Shown: positions 54,487 through 63,393, counted from the first letter of the stretch. The stretch: 64,000 bases of DNA from Allomuricauda sp. TY007 (GCF_010468565.1 NZ_WUEG01000006.1:124001-188000); one strand, 5' to 3'. Numbers and translations are program-made. Notes: generated by a model not told the origin, from the letters alone.

Positions 54487-54510
54487 GACAATCAAAAGAA
54501 AAAACATTTC

Positions 54511-57500
54511 ATGAGTTTTATTAATTCCGTACTTAAGGTATTTGTAGGAGATAAATCGGAGAAGGATGTAAAATCGTTACAACCTTTGGTTAACGAGATA
54601 AAATCCTTTGAGCAACAACTGGAAGGATTGTCGCATGATGAACTAAGACAAAAAACAACTGCTTTTAAAGCAAGGATAGCAGAGGATTGCAAAGAAATCA
54701 ACGATAAAATTGCCGAGCTAAAAAAAGAGGTGGAAAATTCCAACGACATGGATCGTAACGAGGAAATCTACTCCGAAATCGACAAGCTCAACGAAGAAGC
54801 CTATAAAATTTCCGAAAAGACTTTGGAAGATATCCTTCCCGAGGCCTTTGCCGTTGTAAAGGAAACTGCAAAACGATTTGCTGCCAACGAAACCTTAACG
54901 GTTACGGCCAGCGAATTCGACAGGGTACTTTCCGGTGACAAGGATTATGTGTCCTTAGAAGGAGACAAGGCCGTTTGGCAAAACTCATGGGATGCCGCAG
55001 GAAAAGAAGTCACTTGGGATATGGTGCACTACGATGTACAGCTCATTGGTGGTATTGCACTGCACCAAGGCAAGATTGCCGAAATGCAAACAGGTGAAGG
55101 TAAAACTTTGGTGGCCACGCTCCCACTCTACCTTAATGCATTGGTAGGCAAAGGAGCCCACTTGGTAACCGTTAACGATTACCTTGCCAAAAGGGATAGT
55201 GCCTGGATGGCCCCAATATTTGAGTTCCACGGACTATCTGTGGATTGTATAGACAAGCACAGACCCAACTCCGACGGAAGAAGGGCAGCCTACAATGCCG
55301 ATATAACCTACGGAACCAACAACGAGTTCGGTTTTGATTACTTGCGCGATAACATGGCGCATACACCGGATGATTTGGTACAGCGTCCGCACCATTACGC
55401 TATTGTGGATGAGGTGGATTCTGTTCTTATTGATGATGCACGTACACCATTGATCATATCCGGTCCCGTTCCTGAAGGTGACCGCCACGAGTTCAACGAG
55501 CTCAAACCACAGGTATCCGACATTGTACAGAAACAACGTCAGCACCTCACAGGAGTATTGGCCGAAGCCAAAAAGTTAATAAAGGAAGGAAATACCAAAG
55601 AAGGTGGTTTCCTTTTACTACGTGTACATCGTGGACTACCCAAAAACAAAGCGCTCATCAAGTTTTTGAGTGAAGAAGGGGTTAAGCAATTGCTTCAAAA
55701 GACCGAAAACTTCTATATGCAAGACAACAATAGGGAAATGCCCAAAGTGGACGAAGACCTGTTGTTCGTTATCGATGAAAAAAACAATCAAATAGAGCTC
55801 ACCGATAAAGGAGTGGAATACATCTCCGCCGATCAGGACAAGGAATTTTTTGTGATGCCCGATATCGGTAGCGAGATAGCCAAGATCGAGAACCAAGATC
55901 TCGAAATAGAAAAAGAAGCAGAGCTCAAAGAAGAACTCTTCAAGGATTTTGCCGTAAAAAGCGAGCGTATCCACACCATGACCCAGTTGTTGAAAGCCTA
56001 TACCCTCTTTGAAAAAGATGTGGAGTATGTGGTTATGAACAATAAGGTGATGATCGTGGACGAGCAAACAGGCCGTATTATGGACGGTCGTAGGTACTCG
56101 GACGGTCTCCACCAAGCCATTGAGGCCAAGGAGAACGTAAAAATCGAGGCCATGACCCAGACTTTTGCTACCGTTACACTCCAAAATTACTTTAGGATGT
56201 ACAGCAAACTTGCTGGTATGACGGGTACAGCGGTTACAGAAGCAGGGGAATTCTGGGAAATCTATAAGTTGGATGTGATGGAAATTCCAACCAATAGACC
56301 CATCGCCCGTGACGATAGGCATGATTTGATTTACAAGACCAAACGGGAAAAATACAATGCCATCATCGACGAGGTTACGAAACTATCTCAATCGGGCAGG
56401 CCCGTATTGATTGGTACCACCTCCGTTGAAATTTCAGAATTGTTGTCCAAATTGCTGAGTGTACGCAAGGTACCTCACAACGTATTGAACGCTAAACTCC
56501 ATAAAAAAGAGGCGGACATTGTGGCCGAAGCAGGTAAAGGTGGTGTCGTGACCATTGCCACCAACATGGCCGGTAGGGGTACCGATATTAAACTATCCCC
56601 AGAAGTGAAAGAAGCTGGCGGTTTGGCCATTATTGGTACGGAGCGCCACGATTCCAGACGTGTGGACAGACAGTTGAGAGGTCGTTCCGGGCGTCAAGGA
56701 GACCCAGGTAGTTCACAGTTCTATGTTTCTTTGGAAGACAATTTGATGCGTTTGTTCGGATCGGACCGTGTAGCCAAAATGATGGACCGCATGGGCTTGG
56801 AAGATGGTGAGGTCATTCAGCATTCCATGATGACCAAATCCATAGAACGTGCCCAGAAAAAGGTTGAGGAAAACAACTTTGGTATCCGTAAGCGACTATT
56901 GGAATACGATGATGTAATGAATGCCCAGCGTGAAGTAATCTATAAAAGAAGAAGACACGCATTGGAAGGTGAACGCCTAAAAGTGGACATCGCCAATATG
57001 ATTTATGATACTTCTGAAGCCATTGCCGAAACCAATAAAATGGCCGACGATTATAAGAACTTTGAGTTTGAGCTCATCAAATACTTCTCCATCACCTCAC
57101 CTATTGATGAAGAAGAATTCAAGAAAATGAGCTTTCAACAGATTGCCAATAAAGTCAACGACGAGGCTTACAAGTACTACAAAGAAAAAATGGAGCGTAG
57201 TGCCACCGTTGCCTTCCAAGTCATCAAAAAGGTTTATGAAGACGAGTCCAACAAGTTTGAACGCATTGTAGTTCCCTTTACGGATGGCATCAAATCCTTG
57301 AACGTTGTGACCAATCTGGAAAAGGCCTACAACACCAACGGAAAGCAGTTGATCACTGATTTTGAGAAAAACATTACTTTGGCCATTATTGATGATTCCT
57401 GGAAAACGCACTTGCGTAAGATGGACGAATTGAAACAATCCGTACAATTGGCCGTTCATGAACAAAAAGACCCATTGTTGATCTATAAGTTTGAAGCCTT

Positions 57501-57873
57501 TGAACTTTTCAAAGAAATGATTGACAAAGTAAACCGAGAAGTCATATCCTTCCTTTTTAAAGGAGAATTACCTTCCGAAAACACGGCTCAGATCCAAGAG
57601 GCAAGGAACGTTCGAAGACCCAAGGAGAATATTCAGACTTCTAAAGAGGAAATACCGAACAGCGATGAGTTGGCCGCACAGAACAGGGCAGCTGGACAAA
57701 CGCAAGGACAACGCCCCCAGATAACAGAAACCATTGTTCGGGAAAAACCAAAAATTGGCAGGAACGAAAGGGTTACCATTAAAAATGTAATGTCCGGCGA
57801 AAGCAAAACGTTAAAATACAAACAGGCCGAACCCCTTATAGAGAAAGGAGAATGGGTTCTGGTCAACGACTAG
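54511..57873 (+). CDS. secA: Preprotein translocase ATPase SecA
   Basis: SecA drives secretory proteins through SecYEG. The 1120-residue protein is longer than the 900-residue E. coli enzyme because of insertions typical of this phylum, notably at about 335-480 within the first nucleotide-binding domain. Walker A MQTGEGKT (about 192-199), the DEVD box and the motif GRSGRQGDPG (about 729-738) are intact. The C-terminal zinc-binding CxCx8CH motif is replaced: the GRNDPCPCGSG position reads GRNERVTIKN. The protein ends with a phylum-type KYKQAEPLIEKGEWVLVND tail. Confidence 0.97.
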   Translation: MSFINSVLKVFVGDKSEKDVKSLQPLVNEIKSFEQQLEGLSHDELRQKTTAFKARIAEDCKEINDKIAELKKEVENSNDMDRNEEIYSEIDKLNEEAYKISEKTLEDILPEAFAVVKETAKRFAANETLTVTASEFDRVLSGDKDYVSLEGDKAVWQNSWDAAGKEVTWDMVHYDVQLIGGIALHQGKIAEMQTGEGKTLVATLPLYLNALVGKGAHLVTVNDYLAKRDSAWMAPIFEFHGLSVDCIDKHRPNSDGRRAAYNADITYGTNNEFGFDYLRDNMAHTPDDLVQRPHHYAIVDEVDSVLIDDARTPLIISGPVPEGDRHEFNELKPQVSDIVQKQRQHLTGVLAEAKKLIKEGNTKEGGFLLLRVHRGLPKNKALIKFLSEEGVKQLLQKTENFYMQDNNREMPKVDEDLLFVIDEKNNQIELTDKGVEYISADQDKEFFVMPDIGSEIAKIENQDLEIEKEAELKEELFKDFAVKSERIHTMTQLLKAYTLFEKDVEYVVMNNKVMIVDEQTGRIMDGRRYSDGLHQAIEAKENVKIEAMTQTFATVTLQNYFRMYSKLAGMTGTAVTEAGEFWEIYKLDVMEIPTNRPIARDDRHDLIYKTKREKYNAIIDEVTKLSQSGRPVLIGTTSVEISELLSKLLSVRKVPHNVLNAKLHKKEADIVAEAGKGGVVTIATNMAGRGTDIKLSPEVKEAGGLAIIGTERHDSRRVDRQLRGRSGRQGDPGSSQFYVSLEDNLMRLFGSDRVAKMMDRMGLEDGEVIQHSMMTKSIERAQKKVEENNFGIRKRLLEYDDVMNAQREVIYKRRRHALEGERLKVDIANMIYDTSEAIAETNKMADDYKNFEFELIKYFSITSPIDEEEFKKMSFQQIANKVNDEAYKYYKEKMERSATVAFQVIKKVYEDESNKFERIVVPFTDGIKSLNVVTNLEKAYNTNGKQLITDFEKNITLAIIDDSWKTHLRKMDELKQSVQLAVHEQKDPLLIYKFEAFELFKEMIDKVNREVISFLFKGELPSENTAQIQEARNVRRPKENIQTSKEEIPNSDELAAQNRAAGQTQGQRPQITETIVREKPKIGRNERVTIKNVMSGESKTLKYKQAEPLIEKGEWVLVND

Positions 57874-57894
57874 AAAAACTCAAATAAAACTTTT

Positions 57895-57927
57895 AAAGGT
57901 GGTAGTTATTAAGCTGCCACTTTTTTT
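57895..57927 (+). terminator. Terminator of secA
   Basis: GTGGTAG (57899-57905) pairs with CTGCCAC (57914-57920) with one wobble, followed by seven T. It lies 22 bases past the secA stop. Confidence 0.85.
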
Positions 57928-58031
57928 ATATCAAAAACATGGTTAGATTTACAGCATAAAACACCCCATTAAGCTACTCTACCACACCGTTTTCAACTTT
58001 TTTGTGGAAGAGGAACATTCACACGCAGCAT

Positions 58032-59249
58032 ATGAAAATTCCTAACAAGGATACATATAGGTTACAAGACAAGATTGATTTGATACTTAAGGTAAATTAC
58101 AATTCATCCTTCTTTGCTGCCATTTTCGGATTGGTGTGTTTTTTCTTTTTGGATATAAGAGGAATCATACCTTATACCTTTTGGGGCTATGCTTTGATCA
58201 ATTTACTGAACACCCTTTTGTACAAACAGCACAAGAATTTGGTGCTCACCTATAACTCCACCTCTATCCTTTCGATGCTGGGAGCGGTCATTATCACAAT
58301 TTACAGTGGAGGAATCGAAAGTCCCTTTATTTTTGTTTTGGCGATAATTGTTTTTGCGGGCTATGTCACCACCAAAGTTTTTGGTCAACTCTATCTGATC
58401 CTTAATTTAGCAGTACTTACCCTTTTGTTCCTCTACGATACAGGAGATTTTACCATTTCGGAAAATACCGTTCCTGTGGAAGCGAGGGATTGGTTTGCTT
58501 ATTTGAGTGCCATGTTTGCCGTATATCTATTGGGAGGGGTTTTTGGTAAAAATCTTTTGAGCGCACACCATAAACTGTATAAATCCCGAAACGAAATCCA
58601 AGAGCGTATCGAGGAAAAAGAAACATTGTTAAAAGAAGTACATCACCGGGTAAAAAACAACCTGCAAACGGTTTCCAGCCTTCTAAGCCTGCAATCCAGG
58701 GCAATAGATGACAGTAAAATAAGCAGTATCATAAAAAGCAGCCAAAACCGTGTCGTATCCATGGCCATGGTCCATGAGATGCTTTATAAGCGAGATGACT
58801 ACCTTTCCAAAATAGAATTGGAACCTTATGTAAGGGAACTTTGCGATTACTTGGTAAGGTCGGTAAAAGGAAGCAACCGAAATGTAAGGGTTGCCTTGGA
58901 CATATCGGATTACAAACTGAGTATTGATACGGTAATCCCTTTGGGACTGATCATTAATGAAACCATTACCAATGCCTTAAAATATGGCATCACAGAAGGG
59001 AATGATGGAGAAATCCATGTATCCGTCCAAAAAATGGAGAATAACCGCTACAAAATGTATCTAGGTGATAATGGAGTTGGCTATTCGGAAGAAATCAACC
59101 CAAAAACATCCAATTCTTTGGGATTAAAACTTATTTACAATCTAGCACGCCAACTTAGGGGCTCCATAAGCAGGGATTACTCCAAAAAAGGAACGCACTA
59201 CACTATTGAGTTTGAAGAGGTGATAGAACAGTTCAACTCTGTGGATTAA
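58032..59249 (+). CDS. Sensor histidine kinase (HisKA_2 type)
   Basis: The 405-residue protein has five or six transmembrane helices (about 25-175), then a cytoplasmic HisKA_2/HWE-like phosphoacceptor helix with EVHHRVKNNLQTVSSLLSLQSR (about 202-223, phospho-His in VHHRVKNN) and an HATPase_c domain with NETITNALKYG, LGDNGVGYS and the SLGLKLI box. No response regulator is adjacent. I start it at the ATG at 58032; an in-frame TTG at 58002 is less likely. Signal unknown. Confidence 0.93.
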   Translation: MKIPNKDTYRLQDKIDLILKVNYNSSFFAAIFGLVCFFFLDIRGIIPYTFWGYALINLLNTLLYKQHKNLVLTYNSTSILSMLGAVIITIYSGGIESPFIFVLAIIVFAGYVTTKVFGQLYLILNLAVLTLLFLYDTGDFTISENTVPVEARDWFAYLSAMFAVYLLGGVFGKNLLSAHHKLYKSRNEIQERIEEKETLLKEVHHRVKNNLQTVSSLLSLQSRAIDDSKISSIIKSSQNRVVSMAMVHEMLYKRDDYLSKIELEPYVRELCDYLVRSVKGSNRNVRVALDISDYKLSIDTVIPLGLIINETITNALKYGITEGNDGEIHVSVQKMENNRYKMYLGDNGVGYSEEINPKTSNSLGLKLIYNLARQLRGSISRDYSKKGTHYTIEFEEVIEQFNSVD

Positions 59250-59257
59250 AGTTTTTG

Positions 59258-59289
59258 CCAAAAGAAAAGGCCGGTTAAAACCGACCTTA
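59258..59289 (-). terminator. Terminator of the small secreted-protein operon
   Basis: AAGGCCGGTT (59267-59276) pairs with AACCGACCTT (59279-59288), with one wobble. On the minus strand it is followed by TTTTCTTTT, so it serves the minus-strand genes at 59313-59656. It sits 24 bases past the short reading frame there. Confidence 0.7.
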
Positions 59290-59312
59290 CCAATACTTAT
59301 TTTGATATAAAC

Positions 59313-59417
59313 TTAAACTTCTATAAATTTTCTTTCCCTGAAGGAAAAGGCTATGCTTGCCAAAACAAAGGCAACGCTCAAAAACACCGTAAAGGGTATT
59401 AAAATATCCAATATCAT
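59313..59417 (-). CDS. Small membrane peptide, 34 residues
   Basis: On the minus strand a short frame starts two bases after the stop of the secreted protein gene (TAA, then TT, then ATG at 59417). It is largely one hydrophobic helix (ILIPFTVFLSVAFVLASIAF) with a basic tail (FRERKF). Position, coupling and the terminator 24 bases downstream suggest a real gene. Function is unknown; conservation has not been checked. Confidence 0.45.
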   Translation of the reverse strand: MILDILIPFTVFLSVAFVLASIAFSFRERKFIEV

Positions 59418-59419
59418 AA

Positions 59420-59656
59420 TTATGCCAATTTAGCCCTGTTCTTTTTGGTTTTGAAAGAAAGCTCCTTTTTGATTCGAGAGTTCTTAAACTTGTACAATCT
59501 CACCATTTTTCTATCCTTTCTAATAGTGTTGCTGATTGTTACATCCAACTCAACTCCTACTGTAAGGGCATCCACTTTGGCCTCTTTGGAAATATCTTGG
59601 GCAGAAGCCATAGTTCCGAAAAAAGTTACTGCGATGATGGTAAAAATTGTCTTCAT
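59420..59656 (-). CDS. Small secreted basic protein
   Basis: The 78-residue protein has a signal peptide (1-20, ending MASAQ) and a mature part that is acidic near the cut and strongly basic at the C-terminus (KNSRIKKELSFKTKKNRAKLA). I have seen similar flavobacterial proteins with the same end; no function is known. The ATG at 59656 gives a proper signal; an upstream in-frame start adds a hydrophilic tail. It is followed by a 34-residue frame and a terminator. Confidence 0.8.
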   Translation of the reverse strand: MKTIFTIIAVTFFGTMASAQDISKEAKVDALTVGVELDVTISNTIRKDRKMVRLYKFKNSRIKKELSFKTKKNRAKLA

Positions 59657-59716
59657 TGTTCTGTTTGTTTTGTGATGTAAAATTACTTTCAAGCACAAGC
59701 TCAACTCGATTTCCAT

Positions 59717-59980
59717 CGCTCAACAACCCGTTTTTTTCGGTGAATATTTTTTTTTCGGATGAAGTGTTTTTTATCTTCGACGAACGATTTTACCCCTAAA
59801 AACAGCACACCGAACGCATGTGCATTTTATCGATAAACCCGCAATACCAAACCCTTACAGAACATTGTAGTATATTTTCTTTTCTTTGTAAGAAAATACA
59901 ATCAAGCAAAATGATTAACATTTTTTAACGGCCGGCCAAGTAATTGTTGGTACCTTATTGCAACTAAACAAGAAACTAAA
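59717..59980. other. Divergent spacer before msrA
   Basis: The 264-base spacer holds a 9-bp hairpin TATTTTCTT/AAGAAAATA (59873-59881 and 59890-59898), about 80 bases before msrA. No clear TAnnTTTG element is seen for msrA. The spacer's start is AT-rich and holds the promoter region of the minus-strand secreted gene. No gene is supported. Confidence 0.4.
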
Positions 59981-60673
59981 ATGAAAATCGTGAGAACTCC
60001 ATTTTTAATGCTGCTATTATTGGCATCCATAAGTTGCCAGCCCAAAAACAAATCGGGCAAACAAGAAGTTGCCCAAAAAGAATCCGACCCTCATTTGGAG
60101 ACCAAATTGATCTCAGGACAACTTCAGAAATACGAGACCGCCTATTTTGCCAGTGGATGTTTCTGGTGCGTGGAAGCCATTTTCGAAAGTGTTAAGGGAG
60201 TCAAGGAAGTGTATTCAGGGTATTCTGGCGGTTCTGAGAAAAACCCGACCTACGAGCAGGTTTCTTATGGTAGAACCCAACATGCGGAGGCGGTAGAAGT
60301 ATATTATGACCCAGAAGTAATCTCTTTCACACAGTTGGTCCAAGTGTTTTTTGGTTCTCACGACCCAACCACCCTAAACAGGCAGGGACCTGACAAAGGG
60401 GCTCAGTACCGTTCCATTGCATTTTATAAAAACGATAAGGAAAAAAAGATTATTCAAAGCTATATCGACAAGCTGGAAACCGAAAATATTTATGGCAATC
60501 GCCCTATTGTAACAGAAGTAGAACCTTTTGAAAAGTTTTACAAAGCGGAAGAATACCATCAAGATTATGAAAAACGAAATCCAAATAACAGTTATATCAG
60601 AAATGTATCAATCCCAAGATTGAATCGTTTTAAAAAGAATTTTGAGTCCTACCTGAAAGAAGATGCCCACTAA
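59981..60673 (+). CDS. msrA: Peptide-methionine (S)-S-oxide reductase MsrA, lipoprotein form
   Basis: The enzyme repairs the S form of oxidised methionine. The 230-residue protein has a lipoprotein signal (LLLASISC, Cys17) and a linker to about residue 45, then the MsrA domain with the active-site motif ASGCFWCVEAIFE (about 52-64; catalytic Cys in GCFWC). The usual GYSGG and HxE (QHAEAVEVYYDP) segments are present. Anchoring in the envelope implies protection of surface proteins. Convergent with the sigma operon. Confidence 0.96.
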   Translation: MKIVRTPFLMLLLLASISCQPKNKSGKQEVAQKESDPHLETKLISGQLQKYETAYFASGCFWCVEAIFESVKGVKEVYSGYSGGSEKNPTYEQVSYGRTQHAEAVEVYYDPEVISFTQLVQVFFGSHDPTTLNRQGPDKGAQYRSIAFYKNDKEKKIIQSYIDKLETENIYGNRPIVTEVEPFEKFYKAEEYHQDYEKRNPNNSYIRNVSIPRLNRFKKNFESYLKEDAH

Positions 60674-60724
60674 AATTGGAAGGTAGGTTGTGGCCGTGAA
60701 GAAAGAATGGCCTGAAGTAAGTTG

Positions 60725-60777
60725 GAGGTGGTTCCTTGGGACATATTGTAACAAGATCAGTTCTTAAGAACCACCTC
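60725..60777. repeat. Inverse repeat at the convergent 3' ends of msrA and the sigma operon
   Basis: GAGGTGGTTC (60725-60734) and GAACCACCTC (60768-60777) are perfect inverse repeats with a 33-base loop. The right arm lies within the last codons of the minus-strand gene. No T-run marks it as a terminator. Confidence 0.4.
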
Positions 60778-62226
60778 GCTGTATTTGGAGTTGATCTTGA
60801 TGGTTTTGTCATCGTTCTTACTGATATAATACCCAGTATGGATATTGGCACCATTTTTTCGAGTAGATGTCAATTGTAATGTTTTTGGATATTGGAATCC
60901 GGATGTTGCTTCGCTAACGGAGATTGTATAGGGCGTTTCGGGCAGTTTACAGTCCAATTCCCCATTTTCCATGGAAACATTGATCGTATCGAAACTATTG
61001 GAAACCTCATCAATGCCCAATGCGCCAAAATTATTGGTAACCACCGCCTTGCCGGTCAATTTACCAATCACCACATTGGATGATACCGAATGCAATTTTA
61101 GTTCCTTTACCTCTTTTAAATTCACCTTATCGGAGTAATCCGTACTAAGGCTGCCGTAATTCCAGTTTTGCACAACCACGGGAGAGTAGGACACTCGAAT
61201 ATCAGTATTGGCACCATCAATGGTGGAGGCAAGCAAGCTTGCGTAGGACAAGCTTGCATTGATGTTCTTGGCGTTTTCCGCTAATTTTACCTCACCGTGG
61301 CGTACATTCATTTTTACCTTGATGTACTTCGGCATTTTAATAATGATTCGTTTTTTTACCTTGTACTCTTTATGCTCCCCATCTGATGAGAAATAGAACA
61401 CATTGGGGCTGCTGTGGATTGTTCTTGTTTCTTCGCGCAGTTGTTTTCTAAGCTCTGCCTGCTCCTTCCTAAGTTCTGCTTGATGGGCGCGAATCTCTTC
61501 CTGTTGCTCTTTCATCTGCTCTTGCATTTCTTTCCGTATTTCCTCCCGCTCTTCACGGAGTTGATCTCTTTCTGCCCTCATCTCCTCTCTTCTAGCTTCT
61601 CGCTCTTCTGCCATCTCCTCCATACGCTTGCCCCACTCTTCAAAACGGGCTTTGTATTCTTCGTCAAAAGTTTTATCGAATTCTTTTTTCCACTCCTTCA
61701 TGTATTTGTCCCCATCCTTTTTGTAGGCATCATAATCAAACTCAATGGGTGGCATGGGTGGCATGGGTGGCATGGGTGGCATGCGAGGCATTACGTTTAT
61801 TTCCGGGATGGTGAACTCAGGGAGTTCCGGAATCTCCACATTCGCAATAATCTCAGCAACCGAAGGCATCTCGGGGATATCAATATTAAACCCTTGAAAA
61901 TCAAAAGCATAATTGGGCCCGGCACCTTCGGTACTTACCTCAATTTCTTTGCTATTGCCCATAATCTTGACCAAGTCCTTCTCAAAATAGGAATCGGCTT
62001 CCTCTTGCTCCACTCCTTCTAGTTCAATTACCGCCGTAATTTCCACTTGATCTTTGTCCCATGTCTCAAATTGAATATCGGCATAACTGGTGTTGATGCT
62101 AAGTTCAGTATCCTTATTGACATTGAAAGTTTCCTTGTAGGTTTTGGATTTCTCCTGCGCATGGCCGGTAAACCCAACCAAGGCAAGGAGCAATCCGCTA
62201 AACAATATTTGATGATTCCTGTTCAT
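60757..62226 (-). CDS. Exported DUF4097-like protein with an embedded charged helix
   Basis: The 489-residue protein has a signal peptide (1-24, ending GHAQE). Two beta-rich parts resemble DUF4097/adhesin-like beta-helix domains (about 25-145 and 285-489). Between them are an (MPP)-type repeat (about 147-165) and roughly 100 residues dense in Glu, Arg and Lys (about 170-280), with phrases such as EMAEEREARREEMRAERDQLREE, probably a long single helix or coiled coil. It is the third gene of a sigma/anti-sigma operon and overlaps the anti-sigma gene by 29 bases. It is probably the effector or sensor of that system. Confidence 0.85.
   Translation of the reverse strand: MNRNHQILFSGLLLALVGFTGHAQEKSKTYKETFNVNKDTELSINTSYADIQFETWDKDQVEITAVIELEGVEQEEADSYFEKDLVKIMGNSKEIEVSTEGAGPNYAFDFQGFNIDIPEMPSVAEIIANVEIPELPEFTIPEINVMPRMPPMPPMPPMPPIEFDYDAYKKDGDKYMKEWKKEFDKTFDEEYKARFEEWGKRMEEMAEEREARREEMRAERDQLREEREEIRKEMQEQMKEQQEEIRAHQAELRKEQAELRKQLREETRTIHSSPNVFYFSSDGEHKEYKVKKRIIIKMPKYIKVKMNVRHGEVKLAENAKNINASLSYASLLASTIDGANTDIRVSYSPVVVQNWNYGSLSTDYSDKVNLKEVKELKLHSVSSNVVIGKLTGKAVVTNNFGALGIDEVSNSFDTINVSMENGELDCKLPETPYTISVSEATSGFQYPKTLQLTSTRKNGANIHTGYYISKNDDKTIKINSKYSEVVLKN
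61745..61789. repeat. 9-bp tandem repeat encoding Met-Pro-Pro units
   Basis: Four exact copies of ATGGGTGGC (61745-61780) and one degenerate copy (61781-61789) encode MPP units in the exported DUF4097-like protein. The repeat is in frame, so copy-number change would vary length without a frameshift. Confidence 0.9.
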
Positions 62227-62800
62227 TTTTTGATGATTTTAATTGATTCAACTTTGATTTTAATTTTTGCAACAACTGCAACCTTAACTGTAGGTTTTTG
62301 ATAAGTGCGCTTATGGTTTGGTCATTGGGACCCAATTCGTTCAACTCTTCATTTAGTCTATGGTATTCCTTGTTCAACTCGGCCAATCGTTCCATATAGC
62401 TGTCCATAAGTTCTTTATTCTCCGGATCAACATCCAAATCCGATAGTTGTAAATTGATATTAGTAATGTAATAGGTTTCAATCTTTTTTAAGTCCGGTGA
62501 TAAATCGCCCAACGACATCCCCTCACCACTACCATTTGAATTATCGCGATCAACAACCGTTACTTGCCCTTCTGGCACATCAATGGGGTCGGTGTTGTTG
62601 AAATAATAAATGGATAAGCCAAGTGCCACAACAACGGAGGCCGCTATCTGCATCCAAAGAGAGAACACCTTTTTCTTTGGAGGGTTATTGGGCAATTCCT
62701 TTTCCAGTTTAGCTAAAAACCGGTCTTCATGCCCATCCTTCATGGTAAAGCGTTTCTGCTCCCTTTCTTTTGCAAACAATTTTCTAAGGTCACGTGCCAT
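62198..62800 (-). CDS. Putative anti-sigma factor, single-pass membrane protein
   Basis: The 200-residue protein has a cytoplasmic N-terminus (about 1-45, with DGHEDRFLAKLEKELP), one transmembrane helix at about 48-66 (LWMQIAASVVVALGLSIYYF) and a helical C-terminus outside (about 100-190). The plan is that of flavobacterial anti-sigma factors, though the zinc-binding HCC motif is absent. It overlaps the sigma gene by 11 bases, so it is made with it, and overlaps the downstream gene by 29 bases. Assignment as anti-sigma is from context. Confidence 0.82.
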   Translation of the reverse strand: MARDLRKLFAKEREQKRFTMKDGHEDRFLAKLEKELPNNPPKKKVFSLWMQIAASVVVALGLSIYYFNNTDPIDVPEGQVTVVDRDNSNGSGEGMSLGDLSPDLKKIETYYITNINLQLSDLDVDPENKELMDSYMERLAELNKEYHRLNEELNELGPNDQTISALIKNLQLRLQLLQKLKSKLNQLKSSKNEQESSNIV

Positions 62801-63326
62801 AAGCCAAGTCTTTTAATTTTTCTTTCAATTGTGCTTTTCCTCTTAACAATCGGGTTCTGGATGCTGTTTCTGTAATGTTCAAAATTTCAGCAATTTCCGA
62901 ATGATCGTATCCCTCTACCAAGAACAATTGCACTACATATTTGTATTTTTGGGGCAGTTCCTCAATGGCTTCCTTTACCTGTTCAATGGAGATTCCTTCT
63001 TCCACGGACCAATCATCCTCTTCTGCCACCTGCAAGTAACTTTCGTTCAACTCCACCGTACGTTGGTGTTTCGATTTTAAAAAGTCGATACTGCCGTTCA
63101 CTACAATTCTCTTTAACCAAGCCCCGAACGTTACATCCCCCTTAAACTGTTCTATTCGTTGAAAGGCTTTTATAAACGATTCTTGCAATACATCCTCTGC
63201 ATCATCCGAGTTTTTAAGAAATCGCATGGCCACACAAAACATACCATCGCAATATTGACGATACAGTTTCATTTGCGCCTGACGGTCGTTCGCCTTGCAC
63301 TTTTCCACAAGCTCAATATGGAGCAC
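62790..63326 (-). CDS. ECF-type RNA polymerase sigma factor
   Basis: The sigma-70 region 2 (about 25-85, with AEDVLQESFIKAFQRIEQFKGDVTFGAWLKRIVVN) and region 4 (about 115-165, with LPQKYKYVVQLFLVEGYDHSEIAEILNITETASRTRL) are complete. There is no ATG near the start. I use the GTG at 63326, which gives 178 residues; TTG codons at 63386 and 63377 are alternatives that would lengthen the N-terminus. A perfect palindrome lies upstream at 63382-63393. It heads the three-gene operon. Confidence 0.9.
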   Translation of the reverse strand: MLHIELVEKCKANDRQAQMKLYRQYCDGMFCVAMRFLKNSDDAEDVLQESFIKAFQRIEQFKGDVTFGAWLKRIVVNGSIDFLKSKHQRTVELNESYLQVAEEDDWSVEEGISIEQVKEAIEELPQKYKYVVQLFLVEGYDHSEIAEILNITETASRTRLLRGKAQLKEKLKDLAYGT

Positions 63327-63381
63327 ACTTGGTTCTATGTCTGGTTTTTTAGTTGTTCTGTAATAAGGACGATGCAAAAAA

Positions 63382-63393
63382 TGCAACGTTGCA
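63382..63393. promoter_or_regulatory. Palindrome upstream of the sigma gene
   Basis: TGCAACGTTGCA is a perfect 12-base palindrome, 56 bases ahead of the proposed GTG start. It could be an operator of the sigma operon; no protein is known to bind it. Confidence 0.35.

Noticed and set aside
55636..56322. 228-codon minus-strand frame inside secA
   Set aside because: It is antisense to conserved SecA sequence and has no start context or domain.
59925..59940. GGCCGGCC palindrome upstream of msrA
   Set aside because: Only 8 bases long and isolated; more likely chance than an operator.
61745..61789. CRISPR-like array
   Set aside because: Units are 9 bases, directly abutting and in frame with no spacers; this is a coding tandem repeat.
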